7,028 nucleotides of DNA from Bacteroidaceae bacterium (GCA_028707655.1 JAQWAN010000110.1:1-7028), one strand, 5' to 3'; numbered from the stretch's first letter, positions 1 to 6,324 are shown. Numbers and translations are program-made. Notes: generated by a model from the letters alone, not told the origin.

Positions 1-28
1 TTTATGTTTTAAAGACCAAATTCCGGCA

Positions 29-36
29 CAAATATA
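29..36 (-). promoter_or_regulatory. candidate -7 box for a gene off the left edge
   Basis: Read on the minus strand this is TATATTTG, a full match to the Bacteroidota -7 consensus TAnnTTTG. It points out of the window to the left, where a divergently transcribed gene could begin. No well-spaced -33 TTTG is visible: the nearest candidates lie 14 and 23 bases upstream. The call therefore rests on the -7 box alone and could be chance in AT-rich DNA. Confidence 0.3.
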
Positions 37-132
37 GAAGATTATTAGTTCAATAAAAGCAAAATAGCATAAAATTAGAGGCGATAGCTGTTAATAAATA
101 GGATCCATAAGATTTTTTAAAAGTTAGCGTTG

Positions 133-140
133 TATATTTG
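133..140 (+). promoter_or_regulatory. candidate -7 box for the exporter/acetyltransferase unit
   Basis: The sequence TATATTTG matches the Bacteroidota -7 consensus TAnnTTTG. It sits about 85 bases upstream of the ATG at 226, giving a predicted leader of roughly 80 bases. The position where a -33 TTTG would be expected holds only a T-run (113-118), so the -33 element is weak or absent. It is the best promoter candidate for the two plus-strand genes that follow. Confidence 0.4.
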
Positions 141-225
141 TCTATTCGCTTCTGTTTGTTTAGTTGTAGCTGCTGAATGCGCGTAGAAATCTTGTTGTTT
201 TAAACCCTTGAAATTTGATGTATAT

Positions 226-849
226 ATGATCGATTTTACACTGATAGGAACCATCTTTCTGATTCATTTATTGGCTTTGATTAGCCCAGGTCCCGATTTT
301 ATTGTGGCAATAAAAAATGCCATGACCTATTCTCGCAAAACAGGATTGTGGACTGCAATTGGCTTTTCTTTGGGCATCACAGTGCATATCAGCTATTGTA
401 TAGCAGGTTTAGCTGTTTTGTTAACCAAATATATATTTTTGTTTGCCACCATAAAATATCTTGGTGCTATTTATCTAATGTATTTAGGTATACGAACGCT
501 CATAGCTAAAAAAAAGATGGTACAGATGGCAGATAAGCAGAAAACAAAGGATATATCGCCTTTACAGTCTGTTCGGATTGGCTTTTTAACCAATCTATTA
601 AATCCTAAAGCTACTTTATTTATCCTGAGTCTCTTCACACTGGCTATATCTCCCGATACATCTTATGCAACCTTGACCATTATCTGTATAGTAATGGTTT
701 TAAGTACGGCTTTATGGTTTATGTTTGTGGCTTATTTCTTTACACAGAAGCGTGTGCTTGTAGTCTTTAATCGTTTTCAGCATACTTTTAATAAACTGTT
801 TGGCGGACTATTACTTGCCGTTGGTATAAAAGTAGCCTTAATGCAATAG
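226..849 (+). CDS. LysE/RhtB-family amino-acid exporter
   Basis: This is a small inner-membrane protein of the LysE/RhtB translocator family, which exports amino acids or related small metabolites by secondary transport. The substrate cannot be read from the sequence. At 207 residues it has the usual family length. Numbered from the ATG at 226, the N-terminal signature SPGPDF is at residues 20-25 and a Gly-rich second segment (AIGFSLG) at 44-50. The second family hallmark, NLLNPKA, is at 123-129. Hydrophobic stretches near 4-26, 41-66, 69-93, 119-142, 147-170 and 184-205 fit six membrane segments, with a basic loop at about 94-117. The frame is also open to an in-frame TTG at 208, which would add six residues. 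I prefer the ATG because family members begin a few residues before the first helix. The acetyltransferase gene follows 26 bases downstream, so the two are probably co-transcribed. Confidence 0.88.
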   Translation: MIDFTLIGTIFLIHLLALISPGPDFIVAIKNAMTYSRKTGLWTAIGFSLGITVHISYCIAGLAVLLTKYIFLFATIKYLGAIYLMYLGIRTLIAKKKMVQMADKQKTKDISPLQSVRIGFLTNLLNPKATLFILSLFTLAISPDTSYATLTIICIVMVLSTALWFMFVAYFFTQKRVLVVFNRFQHTFNKLFGGLLLAVGIKVALMQ

Positions 850-875
850 TTACTTGCCCTTTAGATAGATATAAA

Positions 876-1322
876 ATGAATGGTATACAAATTAAGCCTT
901 TTGAAGAACTCACGCCGGATGAGTTATATAGTATAATGAAACTTCGATTTGATGTTTTTGTTAGGGAACAACAGTGTTTTTACAATGAGTACGATGCTGT
1001 AGATAAAAAAGCACTGCATTTCTTTTTAGAAAAGGAGGGAGAGGTTATTGCTTATCTGCGTGTTTATGAAGTAGATGGGATAATCCATATGGGCCGATTT
1101 GTTGTACAGGCCAATTATAGACACGCCAAGATAGGAACACAATTGATACATCGCTGTCTTACTTTTCTACAGCAAGAACAGCATAGGTCGCTGCTGCAGA
1201 TTAGTGCACAAATCTACCTAAAAGAGTATTACACCTCTTTTGGGTTTCAAACCATTTCAGATGTCTACGATGACGATGGTATCTTACATGTTGATATGGA
1301 GTTGACGTTAGGGTCTTTTTAA
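876..1322 (+). CDS. ElaA-like GNAT-family N-acetyltransferase
   Basis: This predicted cytoplasmic acetyltransferase of the GNAT fold transfers an acetyl group from acetyl-CoA to an amine on an unknown substrate. At 148 residues it is close to E. coli ElaA. The pattern LYSIMKLRFDVFVREQ followed by C34, Y36 and D40 is the ElaA N-terminal signature. The acetyl-CoA loop (residues 82-87, RHAKIG) departs from the general GNAT R-x-x-G-x-G in having Lys at the first glycine position, as I recall for ElaA itself. The C-terminal block YYTSFGF (118-124) through VYDDDGILH (130-138) is also ElaA-like. It lies 26 bases after the exporter gene, so it is probably the second gene of that unit. No strong Shine-Dalgarno is visible, which is common in this phylum. 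Its TAA stop overlaps the stop of the convergent hemerythrin gene by four bases. The family assignment is solid; the substrate is unknown. Confidence 0.88.
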   Translation: MNGIQIKPFEELTPDELYSIMKLRFDVFVREQQCFYNEYDAVDKKALHFFLEKEGEVIAYLRVYEVDGIIHMGRFVVQANYRHAKIGTQLIHRCLTFLQQEQHRSLLQISAQIYLKEYYTSFGFQTISDVYDDDGILHVDMELTLGSF

Positions 1323-1756
1323 TCTTTATAAAGGTATCTCTTTACGTCGTTTAGGTAGGTTATATCCATCCCGTTAATGTGCATGACGAACCAGTTCCGC
1401 AGAAAAACAACCAGCTCATTTACAAGCTCTTTATCCTCATAGCTTTGGTCGTTTATAAATTTATCGATTTTCTGTTTAAAGATGCTATGTTGTTCTTGAT
1501 GAGGCTTAAGATTAGTAGCCCCCGACCTTTCAATCAAAAGCTCCTCTGTTTTAAAATGGTAAATGGTATAGAGCGATAGTTCTTTTAGTAACCTTTCTAC
1601 TTGTGCTTTATCTGCAATAATGGTATCACTGTTGATATGTGAGATTTCGTCGAACATAGAGAAAAACTTTTCATGTTGTTTATCTATTATCGGTATGTTT
1701 AGTAATAAAGAACTATTCCAAGAATTCATCTTTTCTTTGGTGTTAGATAGCGTCAT
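1319..1756 (-). CDS. bacteriohemerythrin (di-iron O2-binding protein)
   Basis: This is a single-domain hemerythrin, a four-helix bundle that binds O2 reversibly at a non-heme di-iron centre. Bacterial examples are linked to oxygen sensing, delivery or storage. All seven expected ligands are present with family spacing: H28 in IDKQH, H67 and E71 in HFKTEE, H86 and H90 in HQEQH, and H126 and D131 in HINGMD. The family's N-terminal Trp is W13. At 145 residues it is a standalone protein with no chemotaxis, GGDEF or other signalling domain and no signal peptide or membrane helix, so it is probably cytoplasmic. The first ATG is used here. M10 (ATG at 1729-1731), preceded by a purine-rich stretch, is an equally possible start and would keep every ligand. 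It lies 123 bases downstream of the RluA-family gene on the same strand. The family call is very secure; the physiological role is inferred. Confidence 0.93.
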   Translation of the reverse strand: MTLSNTKEKMNSWNSSLLLNIPIIDKQHEKFFSMFDEISHINSDTIIADKAQVERLLKELSLYTIYHFKTEELLIERSGATNLKPHQEQHSIFKQKIDKFINDQSYEDKELVNELVVFLRNWFVMHINGMDITYLNDVKRYLYKD

Positions 1757-1879
1757 TATATTGTTATTTTCAGCAAGATATACAAATAATCTCTTTATGC
1801 AAGATAATATTTGCTGTTTTTATAAAAAGTATCGGATAAATTAAATAGCTCCTCTCTATGTTAACAAGCCCTCAAGTGG

Positions 1880-3502
1880 TTAAAGTAGCTCCTCCTTTTT
1901 CTTTAGCTTCACTATTTCTTTAGAAATAGGATGCTCAAAAGTGAGAGAGTCTGCATGAAGATGCAGTCGACTGTCCTTCTTACCATACAGCTCATCCCCA
2001 ACAATAGGCGCATTGAGTCCTAATGGATGTGCTGCATGCACCCGCAGTTGATGTGTTCGCCCTGTTAAGGGATAAAAGGCAACCCGTGTTTGATGTGGAT
2101 AACGTTTCAACACCTTATAGGTTGTTATGGCGGGTTTGCCATAAGTATCACTTGCCATCTGTCTTGGACGGTCTAATGGATCAGGGCAGATAGCTAGTTC
2201 AATGGTACCACTATCCTCAGGAAGAACAGCATCTAGTAGTGCGATATATCGTTTCTTGATGGTACGTTTTTTAAATTGTGCTTGTAAATCTTTATGCACC
2301 TCTTTACTCTTTGCCAGTAGTAAGAGCCCTGAGGTAGCCATGTCTAAGCGGTGAACAATAAGTGGTCCTGTGGCGCTAGGGTATCTCTCTTTTACCTGTT
2401 GATAGATAGAGGTAGCAGTCGACTTGCCAGGAACAGAGAGTATTCCCGCAGGTTTGTTTACTACTAACAGCCATTCATCTTCGTAGACTATATCGAGTGA
2501 TGGGTCTGCATGATGGGTTTGTAGAAGCGGATTATCCTCTACGTCCAATCCTTGAAGCATATGCTTTAAGATAGGTTCGCATTTCCCTTTACAGGCAGGG
2601 TAGTAGTGCCCATGTCGTCTGAGCTCAGTCTTAGGAGAAGCGCCCCACCAAAACTCCGCCATAGCAATAGGCTTTAACTGATGGAGATAGGCATATTGTA
2701 ATAGTTTAGGAGCAGCACATTCTCCAGCTCCAGCGGGAGGTGTTTTGTGAACTGTTTGTTCAAAAATGCTGCATAACCCTTTTTTCTCTCCCATTTGATT
2801 GAGAAACTGAAATTGATCAAACAGTTGTTGTTGTAGTGTTGCAGAACGTTTTTTTCGCTCCTCTTTAAGTTGATCTATATTTTCTTTGTGTAGATCTACT
2901 ACGCGTTGTAATAAGGATAGTTGCTCTTTCCAGCTGACCTTAAGTCGCTTTAAATCGGCTTTTTGTTGTTGACTCTCCTGTATGAGTAAAGCTTTTTGGC
3001 TTGTCGTGAGTTGTCCTTTTCGTTTCGTTCCTCGGCTCTCTTTTTCCGCTTTTAATCGTTTTTTTTCTGCAGTAATCTCCTTCTCCGCTTGTAGATGTGC
3101 TTCTTTTACTTGCTCTTGAGCTTTTAGATAAGCGGTGCTATGCTCTAGTTCTGTAATCTTTTTGTTGAGCATGGTAATCTGCTGTTCCTCTTTTTTAAAG
3201 AAACCATTGGGTTGTAGTAAATCAAAAACGGGAGGAACAAAATAGGGAATATTGTTTTGTTGTGCCAAATTGCCCGAGAAAGCAGCAATAAACTGAAGCC
3301 TATCTGTGTTTGTCTTCACCACCAATACGCCAAACATCTTGCCATTCTTTAATTCCTCTTTCCACTGTTCTTGCAAAGAGAGATAGTGTTGCAACTGTTT
3401 GGCAGCGAGTAGACAAAGAGGGTGAGGAGTATAATGAAAAGGGTATGTGAATTTCTCAGGTAATGAGATGTTGGCAAGGTTAGATGTGAAGTCGTGTAGC
3501 AT
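1880..3502 (-). CDS. RluA-family pseudouridine synthase with long N-terminal coiled-coil extension
   Basis: This predicted RNA pseudouridine synthase isomerises specific uridines in rRNA or tRNA; the target is unknown. The catalytic domain occupies about residues 335-540. It carries the RluA motif HRLDMATSG (384-392) with the presumed catalytic D387, then GRTHQLRVH (481-489) and GDELYG (502-507). An ordinary RluA protein is about 220-330 residues, whereas this one is 540. The N-terminal part holds a globular segment (about 15-103, with GKMFGVLVV at 54-62 and PPVFDLL at 90-96). A charged coiled coil follows, rich in Lys, Glu and Gln (about 103-235). A conserved-looking linker then contains AGAGECAAPKLL (257-268) and YYPACKGKCEPIL (300-312). 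I recall similar long proteins in Bacteroides and Vibrio relatives, so the extension appears to be a family trait, not a local fusion. The ATG at 3502 is preceded by a weak AGG. There is no S4 domain. The catalytic domain is secure; the role of the N-terminal half is unknown. Confidence 0.9.
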   Translation of the reverse strand: MLHDFTSNLANISLPEKFTYPFHYTPHPLCLLAAKQLQHYLSLQEQWKEELKNGKMFGVLVVKTNTDRLQFIAAFSGNLAQQNNIPYFVPPVFDLLQPNGFFKKEEQQITMLNKKITELEHSTAYLKAQEQVKEAHLQAEKEITAEKKRLKAEKESRGTKRKGQLTTSQKALLIQESQQQKADLKRLKVSWKEQLSLLQRVVDLHKENIDQLKEERKKRSATLQQQLFDQFQFLNQMGEKKGLCSIFEQTVHKTPPAGAGECAAPKLLQYAYLHQLKPIAMAEFWWGASPKTELRRHGHYYPACKGKCEPILKHMLQGLDVEDNPLLQTHHADPSLDIVYEDEWLLVVNKPAGILSVPGKSTATSIYQQVKERYPSATGPLIVHRLDMATSGLLLLAKSKEVHKDLQAQFKKRTIKKRYIALLDAVLPEDSGTIELAICPDPLDRPRQMASDTYGKPAITTYKVLKRYPHQTRVAFYPLTGRTHQLRVHAAHPLGLNAPIVGDELYGKKDSRLHLHADSLTFEHPISKEIVKLKKKEELL

Positions 3503-3563
3503 AACCTAATCTTTTTTTTTGTTAATAAAAGAGCTGGATGAATAGGGCATCAGAAAATGTTTT

Positions 3564-3571
3564 TACCTTTG
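3564..3571 (+). promoter_or_regulatory. candidate -7 box directly before the zinc-ribbon gene
   Basis: TACCTTTG is a perfect match to the Bacteroidota -7 consensus and ends only seven bases before the ATG at 3579. If used, transcription would start at or next to the start codon, giving a leaderless or nearly leaderless message. There is no TTTG at the usual -33 distance: the nearest upstream TTTG ends at 3521, 42 bases away. That weakens the call. Confidence 0.35.
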
Positions 3572-3578
3572 TTTTAGT

Positions 3579-3785
3579 ATGAAAAAGAAGCTTTGTCCCC
3601 AGTGTAAGATTGCTGCTATGTTTGTTAAGAATGCAGAAGGCAAAAGGCTCTTGGTCTATGTAACAGACCAAGCCGTAGTTGTACCTAAATATCCCGAAGA
3701 ATCGACCGATGGATTTGATTTATCAGAAGTCTTTTGTTTAGGTTGTTCATGGCATGGTAGCCCTAAACGACTAGTGGACTATTAA
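3579..3785 (+). CDS. small zinc-ribbon protein of unknown function
   Basis: This 68-residue protein has two cysteine pairs, CPQC (C6 and C9) and CLGC (C53 and C56), separated by 43 residues. That arrangement is typical of a zinc ribbon binding one Zn2+ through four thiolates. The second knuckle is followed by WHG (58-60), so H59 lies close to the site. The segment between the knuckles is mixed, with beta-like stretches such as RLLVYVTD (23-30) and AVVVPKYPEES (32-42). There is no signal peptide, membrane helix or enzymatic motif. Similar short proteins occur, as I recall, as conserved hypotheticals in Bacteroides. Such ribbons often mediate nucleic-acid or protein binding, but no role can be assigned here. 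It is divergent from the RluA-family gene, with 76 bases between start codons, and converges on the 186-residue gene. The coding call is supported by the regular Cys spacing and the clean ATG. Confidence 0.75.
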   Translation: MKKKLCPQCKIAAMFVKNAEGKRLLVYVTDQAVVVPKYPEESTDGFDLSEVFCLGCSWHGSPKRLVDY

Positions 3786-3817
3786 ACCCTTACGACGCAT
3801 TATTGTAGGGTTGTTTT
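3785..3817. terminator. weak hairpin between two convergent genes
   Basis: The arms AACCCT (3785-3790) and AGGGTT (3807-3812) pair. Two further pairs, AC (3792-3793) with GT (3805-3806), form after a single bulged T at 3791. An 11-base loop lies between. TTTT follows at 3814-3817. The left arm begins at the last base of the zinc-ribbon stop codon and the right arm falls inside the last codons of the convergent gene. The stem is short, bulged and has only a brief U-tract, so termination may be partial. Confidence 0.4.
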
Positions 3818-4360
3818 AACGTATTTATAGCCTCGTTGGTAAAGTTCTAATGCAACACTAATTTTAAACATCACTTTTGTAGACCGTGCAAATAGATAGA
3901 AAGCACTCTTTGTTTGTGGTTCTACTTCTTCTTTTCGGATAGCAGTAAGAATAACTTGTGCTATCTCCTGCATAAGCGTTTCTAACTGTCTCGCTTTTTC
4001 CGATTCAAGAGGGGTACGTAGCACTGTTTCTGTTACATATTCATCTAAACAATCGAAACCACGTACCTTGACTAGTGAATCGTAGTCCTCTTTTCCTTTC
4101 TCATAGGCCACCCAATCTGTATCCCAAAAAGCAGCAAGAGCTCTACCTATATAGCCAGCCCAAGCAATGGAAACAGTAGGGTATTTAGCTATCTCTGGAA
4201 TAGCATCTGCCATATAGTAGGGTGCCATCTCCTTCCATTTAGTAGTTAGCTCCTCTACCTCGATAAGTTGTTTACCCAGTACGCCTTTTTGCTCACAATA
4301 GGCTAACACTAATTGCTCTAATTGTTGTTCGTATGCCTGAAAATAGTCTGTTGAAATCAT
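3800..4360 (-). CDS. conserved-looking helical protein of unknown function
   Basis: I do not recognise a characterised family for this 186-residue protein, though it resembles conserved hypotheticals I associate with Bacteroidales. The sequence is predicted to be almost entirely alpha-helical and soluble, with many aromatic residues. Notable blocks are MAPYYMADAIPEI (about 49-61), YPTVSIAWAGYIGRALAAFW (64-83) with DTDW just after, RGFDCLDEYV (100-109) and EPQTKSAFYLFARS (147-160). The hydrophobic stretch around 66-83 could pass as a weak membrane segment. Its Gly/Ala/Trp pattern and the flanking charged helices favour a buried helix. There is no signal peptide and no metal or nucleotide motif. 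It lies 68 bases downstream of the phosphohexomutase gene on the same strand but has its own near-consensus promoter, so the two need not share a function. The reading frame is convincing because the upstream promoter and ATG are well placed; the function is unknown. Confidence 0.78.
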   Translation of the reverse strand: MISTDYFQAYEQQLEQLVLAYCEQKGVLGKQLIEVEELTTKWKEMAPYYMADAIPEIAKYPTVSIAWAGYIGRALAAFWDTDWVAYEKGKEDYDSLVKVRGFDCLDEYVTETVLRTPLESEKARQLETLMQEIAQVILTAIRKEEVEPQTKSAFYLFARSTKVMFKISVALELYQRGYKYVKTTLQ

Positions 4361-4380
4361 GTTATCTTTTTAGTTGTCCG

Positions 4381-4410
4381 CAAAGATACAAGTTTCGTTT
4401 GGTAATCAAA
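4381..4410 (-). promoter_or_regulatory. Bacteroidota-type promoter (-33 and -7) for the 186-residue gene
   Basis: On the minus strand, TTTG (4410 to 4407) is followed after 18 bases by TATCTTTG (4388 to 4381). Both match the Bacteroidota consensus elements TTTG and TAnnTTTG with near-standard spacing. The -7 box ends 20 bases before the ATG, leaving a short leader of roughly 15 bases. It is the best-formed promoter in the window and lies in the 68-base gap after the phosphohexomutase stop codon. Confidence 0.7.
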
Positions 4411-4428
4411 TAGTTCCCTCTCCCTTTT

Positions 4429-6012
4429 TTAGGCGGTAGGCATCTGTAGGTTTTTAAAATCAGCCAATAACGGGAGTAAATGTTGTGTAATCTTTTGTAC
4501 CCCTCCTTTAACCTCCGATTCTATATCCAGTGGCATCCTGTTGCTTTGTGGAGAGAGGCGTAAGAGAAACCATCCCTGCTCCTCCGCCTTTTTACAGCGA
4601 ATACGAATACCCTCCTCGTTTGGTTGTTCTATTTCCCACTCCTTTTCTAAAGCTATCGTTTGACTTAGTTCGTTGAGTACTTGCTTACCATAATCGCGGA
4701 ACTGCTCCGTGGTAATAGTAAAGCGCATCTTCTTACTCTCTGCAGGCTCTTTTAGTTTTTCCAATAAAACGGCTAGTTCTTTTCCCTCTTTTTTTAAGCA
4801 TGCTGCTTCTATAAGTAGCTTGACAATAAGATAGATCCCGTCGTCAAGAAAATAGTTCTCTTTTAATGCAACATGTCCAGATGTATCTATGGCTAACCAA
4901 CTCTCACGACCCATCACATTGAGACGAATAGATTCATTAATCACATTTTTATAGCCACGTTTAAAACGGCGATGTTTGCCTTTTAAGTTGTGTTCAATGA
5001 ACCAATGTAATCCATCCGAAGTAATAGAATCTGTTACGATTGTACTTTCTGGATGCTCCTTTAGTACAATACTACCAATGAGTGCAATTAGTTTGTTCTT
5101 ATGAATAAGATTGCCCTGCCTATCCACTAATGCCGACCGATTGACATCTCCATTTAAAAGAATGCCCATGTCGGCTTGTTGCTCTTTTACAATTTTGGCT
5201 ACTTCGGCTATTGCTTCTACATCTTTGGGATTAGGATTATGATGAGGGAATGATCCATCTGGTTTTAAAAACTGACTTCCCGTTGTAATAGCACCAAGAG
5301 GCTCTAATATCTTTGAGACAAAGAATCCTCCTGCACCATTGCCTGCATCTACCACAATGTGCAATCCTGAAAGAGGTTGCAGATAATTTTCAGCAGCTAC
5401 CCCTTGACGGATATAATGCACCAATTTTTCGGTGTAAGTGGAGAGGAAATCCCATTGTTTTATGGGATATTTTTTTTGTTGTTCTAAAGAATAGGGCAAG
5501 CAGAGAAGATTATTCTGCTGAAGTTGCCTCGTTTCTTTTTGCCATTCTAGCGTACCCATCTCTATAATAGCCAATTCTTCAGCTATCTCTAAGATTTTTG
5601 AAACACCTCTTTTGTTGACACTTCCGTTTTTGGTAAAGAATTTAAGGCCATTTTGGTTAAAGGGTAAATGGCTTGCTGTTATCATGACTCCTGCTGTAAC
5701 CGATCGACCTGGGTCTACCGTACTCATAAAGAGAGCGGGTGTAGAAGCCATGCCACAGTCAAAAGCGATTGCTCCTTTTGTACACACACCTGCTAAGAAC
5801 GCCTTTTTTAGTGATTTTCCCGATAATCTAGCGTCTATACCAACTGCCACCGATAGATGTTCGGGTGGAGTAATCTGTTTTTTTAACCATACCACAAAGG
5901 CTTGTCCCAATCGATGTACAACAGCGGGTGTTAAGTTCACGTTTTCTCCTTCCACTCCTTCTATAGCTATTCCCCGTATAGCAGAGCCGTTTTGTAGTTT
6001 TTTCCAGTCCAA
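4429..6012 (-). CDS. phosphoglucomutase/phosphomannomutase-family protein with altered metal loop
   Basis: This belongs to the alpha-D-phosphohexomutase superfamily, whose members interconvert 1- and 6-phosphosugars (glucose or mannose) through a phosphoserine and bound Mg2+. At 527 residues it has a normal four-domain length. Visible motifs are GIDARLSG (58-65), the active-site loop TASHLPFN (112-119) with presumed phosphoserine S114, DAGNGAGG (222-229), RGYKNVINE (352-360) and the sugar loop AIDTSGH (374-380) followed by ALKENYFLDDG. The phosphate-contact region is RLSPQSN (485-491). The oddity is residues 287-292: NGDVNR replaces the expected DxDxDR, so two of the three metal-ligand aspartates are Asn. 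The sugar loop has Asp where I recall Glu in relatives. The start is TTG: the frame begins with MDWKKLQNGS, as I remember for relatives, an AGGA lies five bases upstream, and no in-frame ATG occurs near. The fold assignment is secure; catalytic activity is uncertain. Confidence 0.9.
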   Translation of the reverse strand: MDWKKLQNGSAIRGIAIEGVEGENVNLTPAVVHRLGQAFVVWLKKQITPPEHLSVAVGIDARLSGKSLKKAFLAGVCTKGAIAFDCGMASTPALFMSTVDPGRSVTAGVMITASHLPFNQNGLKFFTKNGSVNKRGVSKILEIAEELAIIEMGTLEWQKETRQLQQNNLLCLPYSLEQQKKYPIKQWDFLSTYTEKLVHYIRQGVAAENYLQPLSGLHIVVDAGNGAGGFFVSKILEPLGAITTGSQFLKPDGSFPHHNPNPKDVEAIAEVAKIVKEQQADMGILLNGDVNRSALVDRQGNLIHKNKLIALIGSIVLKEHPESTIVTDSITSDGLHWFIEHNLKGKHRRFKRGYKNVINESIRLNVMGRESWLAIDTSGHVALKENYFLDDGIYLIVKLLIEAACLKKEGKELAVLLEKLKEPAESKKMRFTITTEQFRDYGKQVLNELSQTIALEKEWEIEQPNEEGIRIRCKKAEEQGWFLLRLSPQSNRMPLDIESEVKGGVQKITQHLLPLLADFKNLQMPTA

Positions 6013-6024
6013 GATGTTCCTTTT
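6013..6024 (-). promoter_or_regulatory. Shine-Dalgarno deciding a TTG start
   Basis: On the minus strand AAAAGGA ends five bases before the TTG at 6012 to 6010, an ideal ribosome-binding spacing. Clear Shine-Dalgarno sequences are uncommon in this window, so its presence supports TTG as the true initiation codon of the phosphohexomutase gene. The only ATG just upstream is followed at once by TAA. Confidence 0.65.
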
Positions 6025-6040
6025 AGTTGTGTTACATGTC

Positions 6041-6048
6041 CAAACTTA
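6041..6048 (-). promoter_or_regulatory. candidate -7 box for the phosphohexomutase gene
   Basis: On the minus strand this reads TAAGTTTG, a perfect match to TAnnTTTG, placed 28 bases before the TTG start and just upstream of the Shine-Dalgarno. A TTG at 6076 to 6074 lies 25 bases upstream, which is longer than the usual -33 to -7 spacing. The -33 element is therefore doubtful. Confidence 0.5.
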
Positions 6049-6312
6049 CGTAAAAAAAAGTAAAAGTCTATAACAATGATGTTAAAAACGAGGGCTTTAG
6101 TGAAATAAATTCTGCTTTTCACAACAAAACAGCAATAATTGTTTCATTTTAGAATTGACTATCAGTGCTTCTTCGTTTCTTTCTATTTCATAGCATAACT
6201 TTTTATCTAGACAAAGTGGTTAGCAGAATAAAAAGAATAAAAATATCTTAATTTAACGGGATCTTTTCTACTAAAAAAAGTGGAATAACGATTACAATAA
6301 AAAAAAAATAGG

Positions 6313-6320
6313 TACATTTG
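6313..6320 (+). promoter_or_regulatory. candidate -7 box for the ferritin gene
   Basis: TACATTTG matches the Bacteroidota -7 consensus exactly and ends 39 bases before the ferritin ATG. A canonical -33 TTTG is absent; ATTAC at 6291-6295 is the nearest partial candidate, about 17 bases upstream. The leader after it is very A/T-rich (TAAATAAAAATAAT just before ATG). That fits efficient translation in this phylum, where A-rich leaders often replace a Shine-Dalgarno. Confidence 0.6.
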
Positions 6321-6324
6321 TGAG

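Noticed and set aside
1..53. Short plus-strand frame at the left edge as the end of an upstream gene
   Set aside because: The longest is about 17 codons with no pattern, and a minus-strand -7 box in the same place suggests a promoter region, not coding DNA.
1801..1830. TAnnTTTG-like strings (for example TAATATTTG) upstream of the hemerythrin gene as promoters
   Set aside because: Those on the correct strand have a wrong internal spacing, and the closest plus-strand one has no gene downstream.
1379..1844. Two plus-strand open frames (1379-1579 and 1620-1844) opposite the hemerythrin gene
   Set aside because: They lie antisense to a gene with all seven iron ligands conserved, their translations show no family pattern, and the second runs only into the AT-rich gap upstream.
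5313..6073. Plus-strand open frames at 5313-5567 and 5612-6073
   Set aside because: Both are antisense to the mutase, which carries clear family motifs throughout. Their translations look like complements of those motifs and have no recognisable domain.
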